Below are positions 11,492 through 23,429 of a stretch of 64,000 nt of DNA, one piece after another. The position numbers and the translations under genes are program-made. Below the pieces are notes generated by a model. That model saw only the letters and a list, made by a program, of their open reading frames with translations, did not search any database and had not been told where the DNA came from. The DNA comes from Madurella fahalii (lineage: Eukaryota; Ascomycota; Sordariomycetes; Sordariales), in NCBI GenBank assembly GCA_029876055.1, contig CM056875.1, positions 4,675,001 through 4,739,000 on the forward strand, written 5' to 3'. How positions within the stretch are numbered: the stretch's first letter is position 1; the number at the start of each line of letters is the position of its first letter.

Positions 11492-12811
11492 TCACCCCAA
11501 AATGACAATCTGGCCCCTCTCCATCGCTCGCTTGAAGAGGTCGGCAAAGGCCGTCGTCGTGCGGCAATCGCTCTGCGCTCTCTTCTCCATGGCCTCGGGC
11601 AGCCATTCCTGGATCTTCTTGATGCGGCTGACATTCTGCTCGCAAAACGTTAGCATCTCCCCCTCTCAAGCCGACGCCGCAGGATGATTAGAACCCACCG
11701 TCGGATGCGTGCTCATCCACTCGGGCACCTCCTGCCCGGCCGTCGCCCTCTCCATCCTCGCCCAGAACCCAACCGCCTCAGTCGGGTCATAACACGCCTC
11801 CGCCATCATCATCAGGCCGATATAGTCCGCCTCACTCTCCTGCAGCCTGCTCATGGGGAACCCGAACGCCACATCCAAGAACCTGCCCCCGAAGAAATGC
11901 ATGATCAACGGGCCCAACCCAAACACGCCGCCCAATATCACCAGGCTATACAGCACGATACTCGCCCCGATATCCTGGGACAGCCTCTCGGCGACATGGC
12001 CGGCCAGGTTATGGGCGATCTCGTGGCCCAAGACGGTGGCCAGGCCGCTGTCGTTCCTCGCGAGCGGCAAGATGCCGCTGAAGACGAACACCTTCCCGCC
12101 GGGCAACACGAAGGCGTTGGCGGTGCGGTCGTCCTCAACCACAAACACCTCCCACTCCTCCCCCTCCCCCTCCCCGGCCATCCCCGAGAAGGGTATCAGT
12201 CTCGCCATGACCCGCTTGACCCGTGCCGTCCGCGGGTCCCAGTCGGGCAGCAATCGCACCCCTTTCGCCTGCAGCTCGTGCAGCAGCCGCGCGTGCTCCA
12301 TCTCGCCGGCCTTGCGCACCGACTCGACCCCGTACACGTTGAAGCGCGTGCGGCCCGACACGGGGACCGTCTCGAGGTTGGAGAAGTAGAAGATGAGGCC
12401 GGCGCCGATGGCGATGGCGACGATGGTGTAGGTCGAGGGGGAGTTGAGGCCGCGCGGGGTGAGGAGGGGCTTTGCGGCCGCGAGGCGGGAGGCGTGGGTT
12501 TCTGGGTGATAGTATGAAGAAGAGGGCGGGTAGGGGCTGTAGTTGTTGTTGTTGTTGGTGATGGGGGGTCGGCGGTAGTAGCGGGGTTGGTGGTCTTGAT
12601 AAAGAAGGGAATTTACCGGTCTGTAGCGGAAGGACGGGGGGCGCGCCGGTGGTTGCGGGACGGCGCATTTCTGCGGTTGGCGATGGGCGAGAGATATGCT
12701 TCGCGCGGCCACGGCACGGAAGAGGTTCTGGGTAGGGCGAGCCGGAGTGCGTCGGAGAAGGATGGCGGGCCCTTGCGCGACCGATGGCTGCGCGCGGAAG
12801 AGGTTGAGCAT
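11492..12811 (-). CDS. OMA1: Mitochondrial inner-membrane metalloendopeptidase OMA1 (M48 family)
   Basis: Two exons on the minus strand, 12811-11699 and 11635-11492, flank a 63-nt intron (donor GTGGGT, branch GCTAAC, acceptor GCAG), giving 418 residues. The N-terminus is Arg/Ser/Ala-rich without acidic residues, as in a mitochondrial presequence. A membrane segment lies near residues 130-150 (YTIVAIAIGAGLIFYF). The zinc site HEIAH (HExxH) sits near residue 262, with the downstream glutamate in ESEAD, and S-T-H-P occurs near the C-terminus; all are M48/OMA1 hallmarks. OMA1 cleaves the dynamin Mgm1/OPA1 and other inner-membrane substrates under stress. Without the splice the frame reads 11 more codons into a stop and loses the conserved RIKKIQEWLPEA end, which supports the intron. 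Confidence 0.93.
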
Positions 12812-13542
12812 GGTGGGTGTGGATGGTTGCAGCTGCGGAGGCGATAGATGGCTGCGGCGGATGCTAGCAGCGGAATAAGCTCAAATTCGGACCGGGGCTG
12901 GGGCCGGCCAAGGAATGGCCGTTCAATTGCAGCGCATCGAAAGGGGAGCAAATCGAGCTGAGGGGGCTTTCTGTCGGACCTCCAGCCTCGGAGTCGGATG
13001 AGGTCATGGAACGCGGGAGACCCGCTGTACCCGATTGGCCCACTTTCACTGCAGTTTACAGGACGTGTAGACGCCCCCTTGCAACACCAACCCTTTGAAG
13101 GAAGAGGACGGTACTCTATCCACTGAATTCCCATTTTTGAATCGAGGACATCGAACACTTTCAGGTATTTAATTACACCGGCTACAAACTCATTGATGAT
13201 TCCGGGCCAATCTTAACCCTGCAGCACCGGACTATCATCCGCCAAGACCCGAGCCATCACTCGGCACGAATGCACTGGAAGTATAGCCTGACCTGATCCT
13301 GACTTGATGCCAATTCCTCTCCTCGTGGAAAATCATCGCCACGTAATATTATTTTTTACGCTTGTCTCCTAGAAGAATTAAAGTCCCAGAAATTGGAACC
13401 ACCCCGACGGGGCAGAGAAAGTAACCATCAAAAGTCGTCCAACTCGCTATCGAAATGGCCTCCGCTTCTACCCCCCACACGTTCACGCAAGGAACTCCTT
13501 TAGAACATATCCAGCCATGAAACCAAAGCGCAACCCATCACA
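12812..13542. promoter_or_regulatory. OMA1 upstream region and GH16 3' flank
   Basis: A 0.73-kb spacer carrying the OMA1 promoter on its left side and the 3' UTR of the GH16 gene on its right. No gene or repeat is seen in it. Confidence 0.5.
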
Positions 13543-15841
13543 TTAGAGCATAAAAGCGGCCACAACAACCCCAAGAGCCACCATCACCCCGCTCCCCACA
13601 ATCCTAGCCCCGCCATTCACAACAACAGGCGGCTTCCCGCTCGAGCTGGGGCTGGTAGTGACTACCTGGACAGGGGGGAACACAGCCGTCCCCTGGGTCG
13701 GCTCCGGCTTGGTCCCGTTATTGTTGCCGCCACCATGCGGCGGCTTGACCGACGACGACGGCAGGGGCACAGGGCTGCTCGTCGCCCCGGGCACATCCAC
13801 GTCACCATCGTCATCATGACTAGGGCGAGACGATGTGGTAGGCTTTGAGGCGTCCACAGAGGTCGTCACGGGCAGTGTGGTGAACGTCCTGATTATGGTG
13901 GCCGGCCCGCCGTCGTTGACGGGGCAGACGGTCGTGCCGATGGGCACGACAGTCGTGGTTACGCGGCCGGGGCAGTTGGTCGTCACGGCCGGCGGGCAGG
14001 AGGTGACGGTGTAGGTGGAGGTCGAGTAGATGGTCGAGGTGGTCCACTTGCCCTCGTCGGTGTTGGTGCTGCTAGTCGGGGCGGCGGTGGGCGTCGAGCT
14101 GACGGGGCAGACGGTCGTGCCAATGGCGATGACCGACGTGACAACGCGGCCGGGGCAGTTGGTCACGGTCGGCGCGCAGGAGGAGACGGTTAGGGTGGTG
14201 GTCGTGTAGATGGTTGAGGTTGTGTACTCCTGGGTCGAGGTCGTCTCGGGGACGCTGGCCGTCACGGTGGACTCGGTGGCGCTAGCTGTCACGTCCGAGA
14301 AGCTAAAGGTGGCGGTTGCCGATGTGGTAGTTTCATCGTCGTAGCACTCGCTCTCCGTGTCCGTCTCCGTAGTGGTCGTGGCGCTGCCAGTGTTCCCGGG
14401 AAGGCTACTGGTAAAGGTCGTTGTCGTCGTCAAGTCATCGTCGTAGCACTCGCTCTCGGTATCAGTCTCTGCCGCAGTGGAGGTGCTGCTCTCGGCGGCG
14501 GTCGTCGTTGTCGTTGTCGTCGTGATGTCATCGGGGAGTGTGATGGTAGCCGAAGTGGTAGTTTCCTCAACAGGCAGGCTAACGGTGGTCGAGGTGGTAG
14601 TCTCCTCAGGCAGGGTGACCGTGGTCGACGTGGAACTCGAGATGGACGTGCTAGAAGTCGACGTCGAGGTCGGGGTCGACGTCGTAGTCGTCGAAGTCGT
14701 GCTGGTGCTGGTGATGGTGCTGGTGCTCTTGCTGGTGCTGGTGCTCGCGCTCTTGCTGGTGCTGGTGCTGGTGCTGGTGCTAGAGACCGTGGTACTCGTG
14801 CTTGACGGCCGCACCGTCTCGAGCTCGTACACATTGATGCCCCGGACCTTCCAGAACGTCTCCTCGTAGGCCTCAGGCGTCCATTGGACGTACGTGTAGC
14901 ATTCGTCATGTCCCGTCTTGGTCGCGCACCCGCCCCAGAGACCTTTGTTACCAGCAGCATCACCGCAGAAGTTGATGTTCAGGATCATGCGCATGTTCCG
15001 GAAGCCTCTCTTGATATCGCAGGTGTTGCTGAAGGCGGCGAAGCTGGGCGTGCCCCAGCTATCTGGTTGGGGATTCCCCTTGGCCACATCCAACGGGACG
15101 TTTCCCTGGGCCCAGCTCCAGACTCTGATGCGGTCTTCTTGCCACTCCATAGCGTCTGTGGGGAAGCAAGTGTCAGTTCCACGCGTGCGGGTTGCTTGGC
15201 CTAGGAAGGTTACTCACAGACACCGCCATTCGGGTTCCCAAAGAGCCCATTGGGCTCATCGACTGCGCAACCCGTATTTCCCGGCTGGCCCGGTGCGTTG
15301 TTCCAGCAATTGGAAGTCTGCACTTCGCCGGTAAACAACCCTTGGTCAATTTTGCAGACGCCAGCCACCTGGGGCGATCGGTGTGCAGCACAATCTTGTT
15401 CTTCTCGTTTAGATTCCAACCCTCATAGATGTCGACTTCACCGTCCTTGGGCCAGTCGGGGCCGACCATCCAGAAAGCCGGCCAGGCACCGCATGCGGCG
15501 CGGGGGAAGTGCGAGAAGTCAGCGATGAAGAGGCCCGAGTTGTAAGTGTTTTTACTCTCGAGTCTCACACTGCTTCGTCCGTCCTGATCGTGCCCCTTTG
15601 CGTCGACACTGATCTTCACCTCGGATTGGCCTGTCTCGATAAGATGAAGCCTTTCCGCATCGGCCCTGTTTCTGTACTTGACGAAGCCACGGTTGGGATC
15701 GCTGTCACTGAAGAAGGAGAACTTGTCGAAGAAGTTGGACGGCGTATACGACTCCTTGAGCTGATAGGACTTTTGTTGAGCAACAACACCCGAGGCGCAT
15801 GCCAGGGCAGCGGCACCCAGGCGGACAAGAGCGGGAGCCAT
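13543..15841 (-). CDS. GPI-anchored GH16 (beta-glucanase/transglycosylase-type) protein, frameshifted
   Basis: Exon 1 runs 15841-15218 and exon 2 15155-13543, around a 62-nt intron (GTGAGT...CCACAG) that restores V-Y-A-M-E-W. Parts in order: signal peptide (residues 1-22, ending SGVVAQ), a GH16 beta-sandwich with the catalytic signature E-V-D-I-Y-E near residues 134-139, C-terminal GH16 strands to about residue 290, a ~400-residue Ser/Thr-rich stalk, and a GPI-type hydrophobic tail (VALGVVVAAFML). The stalk contains two copies of a TSTIY...CPGRV...GTTVCPV unit and two copies of D-T-E-S-E-C-Y-D-D. Such enzymes act on wall beta-glucan at the cell surface. Near 15375-15380 the frame changes: L-H-T-D ends one frame and the conserved Q-V-A-G-V-C-K-I-D continues in another, equivalent to one lost base. 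No GT-AG intron repairs it without deleting conserved residues. Sequencing error or a recent pseudogene are both possible. Confidence 0.85.
13700..14790 (-). repeat. Ser/Thr-coding low-complexity stalk with internal repeats
   Basis: Within the GH16 gene. Runs of ACC/ACG/AGC-type codons (seen on the plus strand as GGTGCT and GTCGTC runs, densest at 14690-14790) encode a mucin-like stalk. Two Cys-containing units (about 14085-14200 and 13905-14035) are near copies at protein level, and the acidic nonapeptide DTESECYDD occurs twice (about 14340 and 14440). Such tracts commonly vary in length between strains. Confidence 0.7.
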
Positions 15842-17531
15842 CACGATTATTATAAAGATGAACGAGTGACAATGTTCACAGCGCTTGTTGGAACGAGTGA
15901 CTTGACGTTCGATACGTCAGAGGACGAGCAAAAATGATGCTCTGGTCTCGCTGTGAGAGGCAGCGTGGATGGCTTGGCTGAGAAACATCAAGTAGAAGAG
16001 AGAGCGGGTTCTGTGATGGAGAGGGCGCCCCCGGGAGGCTTTTAGGGGGGACGGGCGGGCAGGGGAAACGGATGAGGCTCGATAGCTAGCCCGCCAGGGC
16101 TGGAAGGAGTCGCTTGCCCCATTGCATGGCATCCGCTGGCGGGTAGCCTATCATCAAGGGGCACTTGTCCCCGTTTGGGAGTGAATAATCGCAAAGAAGC
16201 AATAGCGCTGAGAGCCGAAGCAGCACCGGGTCGGCGGCTCCCAGTCCAGATTCGTATCCGCCCCGGTGTACAAAGGCCGAACCTGGGGCTCTCGAAAATT
16301 GGTTGGGCAGCAGTTCTTTCTCATTGGCCGCAACACGCGGAACAATGGGCAGATTCTGTCAGCGAAGACGATGCGGGCCTCGATACGGGGCTCCACCACC
16401 CCATGAATCGATGTCTCCGCTTGCTAGCGACAACTTCTGCAGGCATTTCCCCCTTGGAATAGCATACACTAGTTCCCAGCTCTCATCTCGTTAACCAGCA
16501 GGCGTTTGGCACACACATAGTAAGCAGCGCCGGGCGGTATTCGCGCCGCAGCCAGACACAGCCGTACGTACTGTAAGGTGCCGTGGGTGAAGTAGTTGCC
16601 GGAAGAGGCGGAAGAGGGCGGGGATGCGGAGATCGCTGGCGGGTAACTCTTCCGCCCAGCCCAGGTGACCCGTCACCAATGGAGTTGTGCTGGATTTCCA
16701 CTATGCGGCCCGCGTAGGAATTGCAACCATGAGGGCAGTTGGTCGTCGTGATGCAGTGGAGTGGTGGGTCCAAGGGGCCAAGGGGCCAGACGCAGGAACC
16801 GCCAGCAGCAGCAGTGCCACAGGGCTCGGACGTCAATTGGCCAATCTTGGTCTGACCACCGCGGGACTTGACTTTCTAGTGTAGTGTAGTGTAGGTAGTT
16901 TTCTCGTCCGCAGGGCCGCGCCGGCGAGCCGAGAGCAGCCACAAAATATCACGCCATGGGCAGGAGTAGTCTGCGCCTCTGTGCTGATCAGTCCATGCCG
17001 CAATTCCCCGGATTTCCGGTTCACGATGCACTGATCTAGTGACGACCAGATCGGCGTTCTTCTAAGTGAACCCGCACGCCTCGAGTTAACCCGGAACCGA
17101 CCAGCGGCGCTCCATCTGATCATTGCCGAAACAGGAAGAAAAAAAACGTGGTGGCAGGAGCTTAAATTCGCCACCGGGCGGCTCAGATCGCCGATCCCCC
17201 AGCCAGGTCCCAGGAACCAGGTAAGAGGCGGGTTGGACAAGAGACAAATGACGCCTCCCTCCCGTCTGTTCGTGTTGTTCAGGAGTCGAGAAACGAAGCT
17301 CACGGAGTCAATGTTTGGACGGACAGCTCCTGCGGGAACACAAGACGCCGCCGACTGCTTACTACATACATCTGACAAGCTCCCGCCGGACTGTGTCACC
17401 AACGAAATTATTTAACATGCAAGGTCATTCGTGCCTAACCGAATTGTTCGGTGTGCAAAGCAAACCTTTCCTTTTCTGTCGCCAGAGAGGCCAATTGATT
17501 ACAACCATCTTCCCCGATTAAGCCCCATTTT
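15842..17531. other. Intergenic spacer, 1.7 kb
   Basis: Holds the promoter of the GH16 gene (right of 15841) and the 3' flank of the Kre9-like gene. Frames such as 16833-17402 (-) and 16483-16836 (-) have no recognisable protein features. I see no RNA gene or repeat. Confidence 0.5.
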
Positions 17532-18476
17532 TCAATCGATAATGAATTCGCTCCGCTTAAGCTTCCTCTTCTCCATCGCAGCCCTGCGCTGCCGTTTCCT
17601 AAAACACCAGCTCACCACCGCCAGGCCCACGATCGACGGGATTCCAATGGCCACTCCGAGCCCGATAGCCAGCGGTTTGCTCACGCCTGATGCAACTTCG
17701 CTGTCGTAACCCACTAACGTCGGCTGCTAAAAGTTCAATCCGGGAACGTTAGCTGCGCCGCATGCCTCTCCTACTCAACGTACCAAAAAAAAAAAAAAAA
17801 AAAAGGTCGAGCAGAGAAGGGTGAGAAAGACAGAGGGAGAAAGACCTACCGGAGGAGCTTCCCCAGGCCCGGGCATGTCTCCCACCACACCCGATTCCGA
17901 TATACTAAAGAAAGGCGATTTCGCCAGCAAAGGCGTATCGTCACCAGTCGAACTCGACGATCGCAGCTCGAGCTGGTACAGTCCGGACGGGATCCAGCGG
18001 AGCGGATATGGGACGCTCGTCCAAAGGTACGACGTACCGCTGGCAGCAGCTGCAAGTAATCCATGATTAGCCATCAAACGTTCAACTCCAGAACAATTGT
18101 CGCTCCTTCTTCTCCCCCCTCCCCCCTCTTCTTCCCTCCGCCCAACTTAGAGATGGCCATATTGCGGAAAGGGCTCCAAGTCGTGATAGGAGGAACCAAC
18201 CAACCAAAGAAAGAGAAAGAAAAGAAAAAGAAAATCTGGTTGCATACTCGTGATATTTACCCGATACGCATTCGCCCTGTACCCATCCTCGCCGCTCCGC
18301 TCAATAAGCTGCGCCGTGATGCACAGCGGGAGGTGCTGCGCCGCGACATCCTCCCAAGTTAGCTGGACGCTCGACCCGCTCGTGACGGCGTCGAACGAGT
18401 TGGTGAACCCTGCCGCGCTGCACAGGCCGGCTGCTGCTGTCAGGACCAGAGCTGCCAACTGGCCTCCGAACTTCAT
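17532..18476 (-). CDS. Small secreted/membrane protein with Kre9/Knh1-like domain
   Basis: Three exons on the minus strand, 18476-18248, 18049-17850 and 17726-17532, give 207 residues. Intron 1 is 198 nt (donor GTATGC, acceptor TTGCAG). Intron 2 is 123 nt (donor GTAGGT, acceptor TTTTAG) and carries an A20 run on the plus strand. The protein has a signal peptide (residues 1-22), a short beta-rich domain with V-Q-L-T-W...N-A-Y-R-V-N-I-T and G-T-S-Y-L-W...G-L-Y-Q-L-E-L, resembling the Kre9/Knh1 Ser/Thr-rich wall-protein fold. A Pro/Gly linker, one transmembrane helix (PLAIGLGVAIGIPSIVGLAV) and a basic cytosolic tail (RKRQRR...KRKLKR) follow. That topology suggests a type I plasma-membrane protein facing the wall. 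Its neighbour is also a wall protein on the same strand. The phase of both introns is consistent; an alternative acceptor 11 nt into exon 2 cannot be excluded. Confidence 0.78.
17785..17804 (+). repeat. A20 homopolymer in intron
   Basis: Twenty consecutive A on the plus strand (T on the coding strand) inside intron 2 of the Kre9-like gene. On the coding strand it acts as a polypyrimidine stretch well upstream of the acceptor. Confidence 0.9.
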
Positions 18477-21400
18477 GATTGTATCTGCGGGCAGCAAGGC
18501 GAGCGCCGTCGCATGTTGCGCCGGTCTAAGCGGGGCGGGAGGTGAAGCGTCCTAGGAGATATGGTTCCCAGACCTTCGAATCGCGGTGTCGCAAGCGCTT
18601 TTGCTAAATATAAGTATGCCGCGTAACGAGCAAGGTTGCACCGAGCCCTGTGCCCACAAGAGGTTGTAGGTCCCTAGAGTGACGGTCTAGACATGTCAAC
18701 CAGCAAACGACGACATCTTGTTCCAAGGTTAAGCGAGATCCGTAGCACACAGTCCGGGAACGGGAGACGACGTGGCCCTCGTGCTCAGTATAAGGGAGGG
18801 TTGGCAATGACTTGCGCTATCGCTGCGCAGGATTTTCCCCCAAATTTAACACCAACACGTCGAGGATCGTCCTAAATCCGGCGTCCAAGCTTCATCCGCC
18901 CAAAGGGAACCCATTCTCATATTAAAATTATGGGCGCTTGCCAGTGCCTAGAAACTCGGGTAAATTGCAGTAAATAAACCCCAGCAATACTTCCGGCCAC
19001 TGACAGCGCAGGAGCCGCAGCGTTATCCGTTTATCCAGCAACGCCAAACTTGCCGCTCTCGTCTTTCGGATCCCTCCCCGCAACGCTTTCGGGCCTGCAT
19101 GGCAGGTCTCGGCGCCGGGCCCTTGGCCCCACGTCCCCTGGCTTGCGGAGGCGTGCAGTCCGGGGGTGTCCGGGGTTGCGGAGAACCTTAGTGGCGATCG
19201 GCCCGGATCTCTGGAACGCGTATAACATGGAGGCTCGCACCGACAAGCAGTATTCCTCGTTGGACCTGCTTGCCTGCCGGCCACGACCACGGCTCACCGA
19301 GAACCCCATGCTGACACGCAGGAGACCAATAGCGCCCGTCAATTCCCAACATCCAATGACTCTGCTGCAGACGAGCGGTGCCAAGATGCCCCAGTGATGA
19401 CTTCGCAGCAGTCTCTCGACAGACCGGTCGCTCAGACCAGGGTTTTCATGCTTGAGCTATCTTAGCCGCATAAAACGGTCGCACGGATGACGGCTGGATG
19501 ACCTGTTGCTGCAGCCCTGTGAGTTTGCAGCCATGCGTTGGGCTTGCCGAGTGGGGAGATGGTGAAAAGGGCTGATTCAGCAACCAGCATTTATGGTCGA
19601 GTGAAAAGCGTCGAAGCGGCGGTGATGTCTTGTCGTGGGGTTGACCAGCTCAATACTTAAATGGGAGTGCCACCCGGCCCATTGTGCAATCTCAGCCCTA
19701 CCCACTACTCTAGCATGACACCCCGTCGCCGTGGGATTCTTTTGAGTATTTTCTGGTAGTATGTTTGCCTCCACTCCCGTTCGATCAACAAGCCGGCTCC
19801 CTTCAGGGCTGAGGTGGTATGGGAAAAGAGGCGGCGAATTCACGCAAACCCGCCGCGAGGTCTGCCATAGGAAACCCATCCGCGAGCCCCCGTTTCCAGA
19901 ATGGCCACTCTCGCCTTCGAGGTTGACGCCCTCCGTCGATCCATCCAGCTCATAGTTCGCCGTGGGCGATTCGACCATTCTCGTCAGCAAAACCTGCGTC
20001 GATAATAAGTCCTCTTGCTGGAATACTAACAGGCGGCGAGAAAAGGGCAGGCATCCATCCGCTCGTCCTGGCCGTCCGGGGGCAAGAATGATCGTTATCA
20101 CCAGCCACCCTCAAAACTTTAGCGCCGGCAAGCGCTTGTCACCACATGTACTATCTCGTTCCACATCTGTCCAGGGCTTGAAAGTGTTTCCTTCCGAACG
20201 TTGCCGGTCTCTTTTGTAGGTAGTCATGGTGGTTTAGGCGTTCCGGGTCGATTTCTCAAAGGTGTCAGCATCTGGTTTATGATCTCATGGTTTGTCGGTA
20301 TTTAGGTAATAGATTGTTCTCATCGGAAGCAGACGTAGGGGACGAACCGCCACTTCACCGTTTTTTCGTCGTTGAGCTTAAGTTGGCACTTAAAGGCTAG
20401 TTCTCAGATTGTCACTAGAGCCATATCGCAATATGCTTCTTAGCTCTTCTGGATATACCGGACTGGGGCTGCCTTGTTCTGAGTAAGACGAAAGTTCCAG
20501 TGGGGAGGTCAGGGGACGTGGGATTCGTCACTTGCCGTTCCTATGACCCCCTGTATCCCTTTTTAGTCGGCATTGTAGCCATATTCGTCCCAATGTGCCC
20601 GGTATCTTAGAGTGACGGCTCCACTAAATGAATCGGGATCGGCCCTCGTGCACGTAAGGAAGCTTTCTGGCATCGCTAGCGCAATTCTCATATGGGCTGT
20701 GCCTAGCTAATACAACGGTTCGTCCATCTCGGAGCGGTTTCGGTTCTCCGAGGAGATCCGAATCCAGTTCGATCTCACAGAAACCGGCACCTACGGCCCA
20801 GCTGCTATCATAATGGGTTAGCTGCTGGCCACACAATGACTCATGTAGCAATGCCCAAGATTACGTACATAAAGGGTAATAAAAAAGTGAAAAAAAAAAA
20901 GAAAAGAAAAAGAAAAGAAAAGAAAAGAAAAGAAAAAGAAAAGAAAAAGATGTCCAACCCGCTATCCATAGGTGTGGCTCTGCGCTGGTCGTTAAGTTGG
21001 AAGCTGACCGACTTGGTCATCCTTTGTACCAGGAGAGTTTTGCGTTCATCCGGATATGGAGCGGTGTCCTTGGCATAAACTAAAACGTCCTCTGTTCTAG
21101 GGGGTTTGGCATTGCCCCTTTTTGGAATTAATCTTGCGGTTGAGTTAAGTTCTTGTCGCGGCTTGGAGGATCGGGACACGGTTCGAGAACAGTCGAGGTG
21201 TGAGGAAGTCAAGGAACCTCCTGGAAGCCGTGGTCAGCGTGTACACTACAGGGAATGGTTTGTTGTTTTCTTTGCTAGGGAGCTTCTGCTGCGGTGCAAC
21301 CCGGTTACTTGGGCTGAGGTACTGCCCTGGGGCGAAAAGGGTGGCACTTGTGTCGGACAGCGACGAATCCTGTTAAGAAGGATATACGGCATGAGATAAC

Positions 21401-23429
21401 TCAGGGTTTGCTCTCTGTTCAGGCTTTGGTACTGAGATGTTCGGAAGAGAGCAATCTCGGAGCGGGGGAAGGTTGATCTTTCCAGCCCGACAAGCTAACA
21501 GCCTCGGGCTATTCAGCCCAGAAACCGCCACCCACCCTTATTCCAAGTCAGGCAAGCGCATAGATCTTCTGGGTTGGCACACTGCAATTCCAAGTCACTG
21601 AGGAAAGATGGAGCAATCCGAGAAACCCGGCTAACCTGGAAATTTCGAAACCAAGAAAAAGAAAGGAAAAAAATAAATAAATAAAAATTAATAATAATTT
21701 CGTGATTGCGTATCACGACTAACCACTTGCCATAAAAGGCATCGGATGGTATGGCAGTAACTATTTCGTTCATACACGGAGATACCTATAGGTGATGTTA
21801 GGTTTCTCTAACCACAAAGTACTATCGCTGTACCCGTGGCATCTGCATCGGGAGTTCTAAGCGAAACTAATTTGCAATGCGCCGTGATCACCTATTGTCT
21901 CATACCTACTCACAGGCATGAAATGGGTTCAATCTCAGAGGAGGCAGAAAGAGCACCTCCGAAACATTGTCCAGCCCAACAACACAACGCCTCTTCTACA
22001 GTTTTAGGCTGCGCCTATATTCTGGATTCATGGTGGTCTCGATAAAGCCCTCGGTCACCGATCTAGCCACCGAACACTGAGGCTGCCATGACATCAAGGC
22101 GACTAAGCAAACAGCAGTCCATCGGGGAATACACCCACCTAACTAGTAGCACCAAACATGACTTCATTAGCCATGTTACAATCGTGCCTCCGTTTGCTGC
22201 TCGGTATACGGTTGGGGCTTACTCAGCCCCCAATTCCTTCACCCAACCTAGTGGCCCTACGGTCAGCGAGCCCCTGATTTGCTATTCAACCTGCTTCAGC
22301 AGGCCAATCCGGCCAGTACGGATACCCATGGCAGGAGAATATCACATTCCCACCCCATCAAACATGGTGTTTAGTTTACCTATGCGGTGCTAGAATCTCA
22401 CGTCATATACGGCTATCGGGGAGTATGGCCCCCCCACCGACAATCTGGTACTCGTAGGAGTAGCGGTGTTGTAAATCGAAATCATCGTTGGTGTTGTTTT
22501 TTCCAGACCGAAAGTTGGGAAAGGCGCATTCCGGTAAACAGTGAGTAGGGGCCATCAAGGCAGTTCTGGTTGGATATTATTGTCGTGTTCTCATAACAAT
22601 ACTGATTAAGAATATACTATACAAAATCCCCGTGGTATCTCAAGTTGGCATCAACCCTGCTTAACCAGAAGAAAACCGCAAAACCCCTGCAACTCCGAAC
22701 AATTAAACCGATACCGGTGAAACCCGCCATATGCAAGTCATGCCCTTGTTGCCCGGCACCACATCCGCCACCAGGGGCAGAGGCGGGATAGTCCCGCCTC
22801 CATGAGCGTGTAAGTAAACGGGTGGCGCGCGGCGAACTGACCAACGGGGGGCCGAGAAAACGACGGATGCTCAAGCGAGGTGCATGTGCGCGCTCACTCA
22901 TCCGCCCGTCTCTGTCCACCCTACATCCGCAGAGGAGCGGTGCGTTTCCGTCCACCCAGGTAGCTTATCCGCCCATGCATCCATTCAGTTTGGGAACCAC
23001 GTCGCGCATGAGCTCATTCCCGTCTCCTCCCCCTCTCAGGGAAAATGCCACAGGCTGAAGTGATATTGCCATCCCCGTTCCTTGTCCGCCACTTGTCAAA
23101 GCCATCACCTCCCATCCCGCTGTCCGTCGCGATCCCGTACTGTTTCCCTCGACTACTCTATTCATCGTACCGGACGCCCGCGGCTTGCGGTATCGCAGTG
23201 GCGAGATACTGCGCTGCGTTGTTTCTCTCCGGGTGGCGGTTAATTGATAATCTAGCAACGAAGCTGAATGGTGGGCAGATCAGAGATGTCAGCCTTGCCG
23301 CCGCTCTCTGCGAGCGCGCCGGGGTCGTCGGTGAAGAGAAGAACCCAATCCTCTGGGAATGCACGTCGAAGCCAAGCTGGACAAAGAATGAAGAGCACCC
23401 AAATGAGCTTTCCTCATTGCCGTCCGAAC
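18477..23429. other. Gene-poor spacer, about 5 kb
   Basis: No convincing coding sequence. Its left end is the promoter of the Kre9-like gene and its right end the 3' flank of the bZIP gene. Base composition is less GC-rich than in the genes, and frames longer than 100 codons (for example 19577-20101 on the minus strand) lack family features. It contains a purine tract near 20.9 kb and an AT-rich stretch at 21650-21700. I see no terminal repeats or transposase remnants, though strongly mutated relics could escape inspection by eye. Confidence 0.5.
20889..20950 (+). repeat. Homopurine A/AAAAG tract
   Basis: About 62 nt of pure A and G, mostly GAAAA units, in the gene-poor spacer. Probably a low-complexity slippage product. 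Confidence 0.85.

Noticed and set aside
11684..12517. 277-codon plus-strand frame
   Set aside because: Antisense to OMA1; no protein features.
16833..17402. 189-codon minus-strand frame
   Set aside because: No recognisable motif, no supporting splice structure; lies in spacer DNA.
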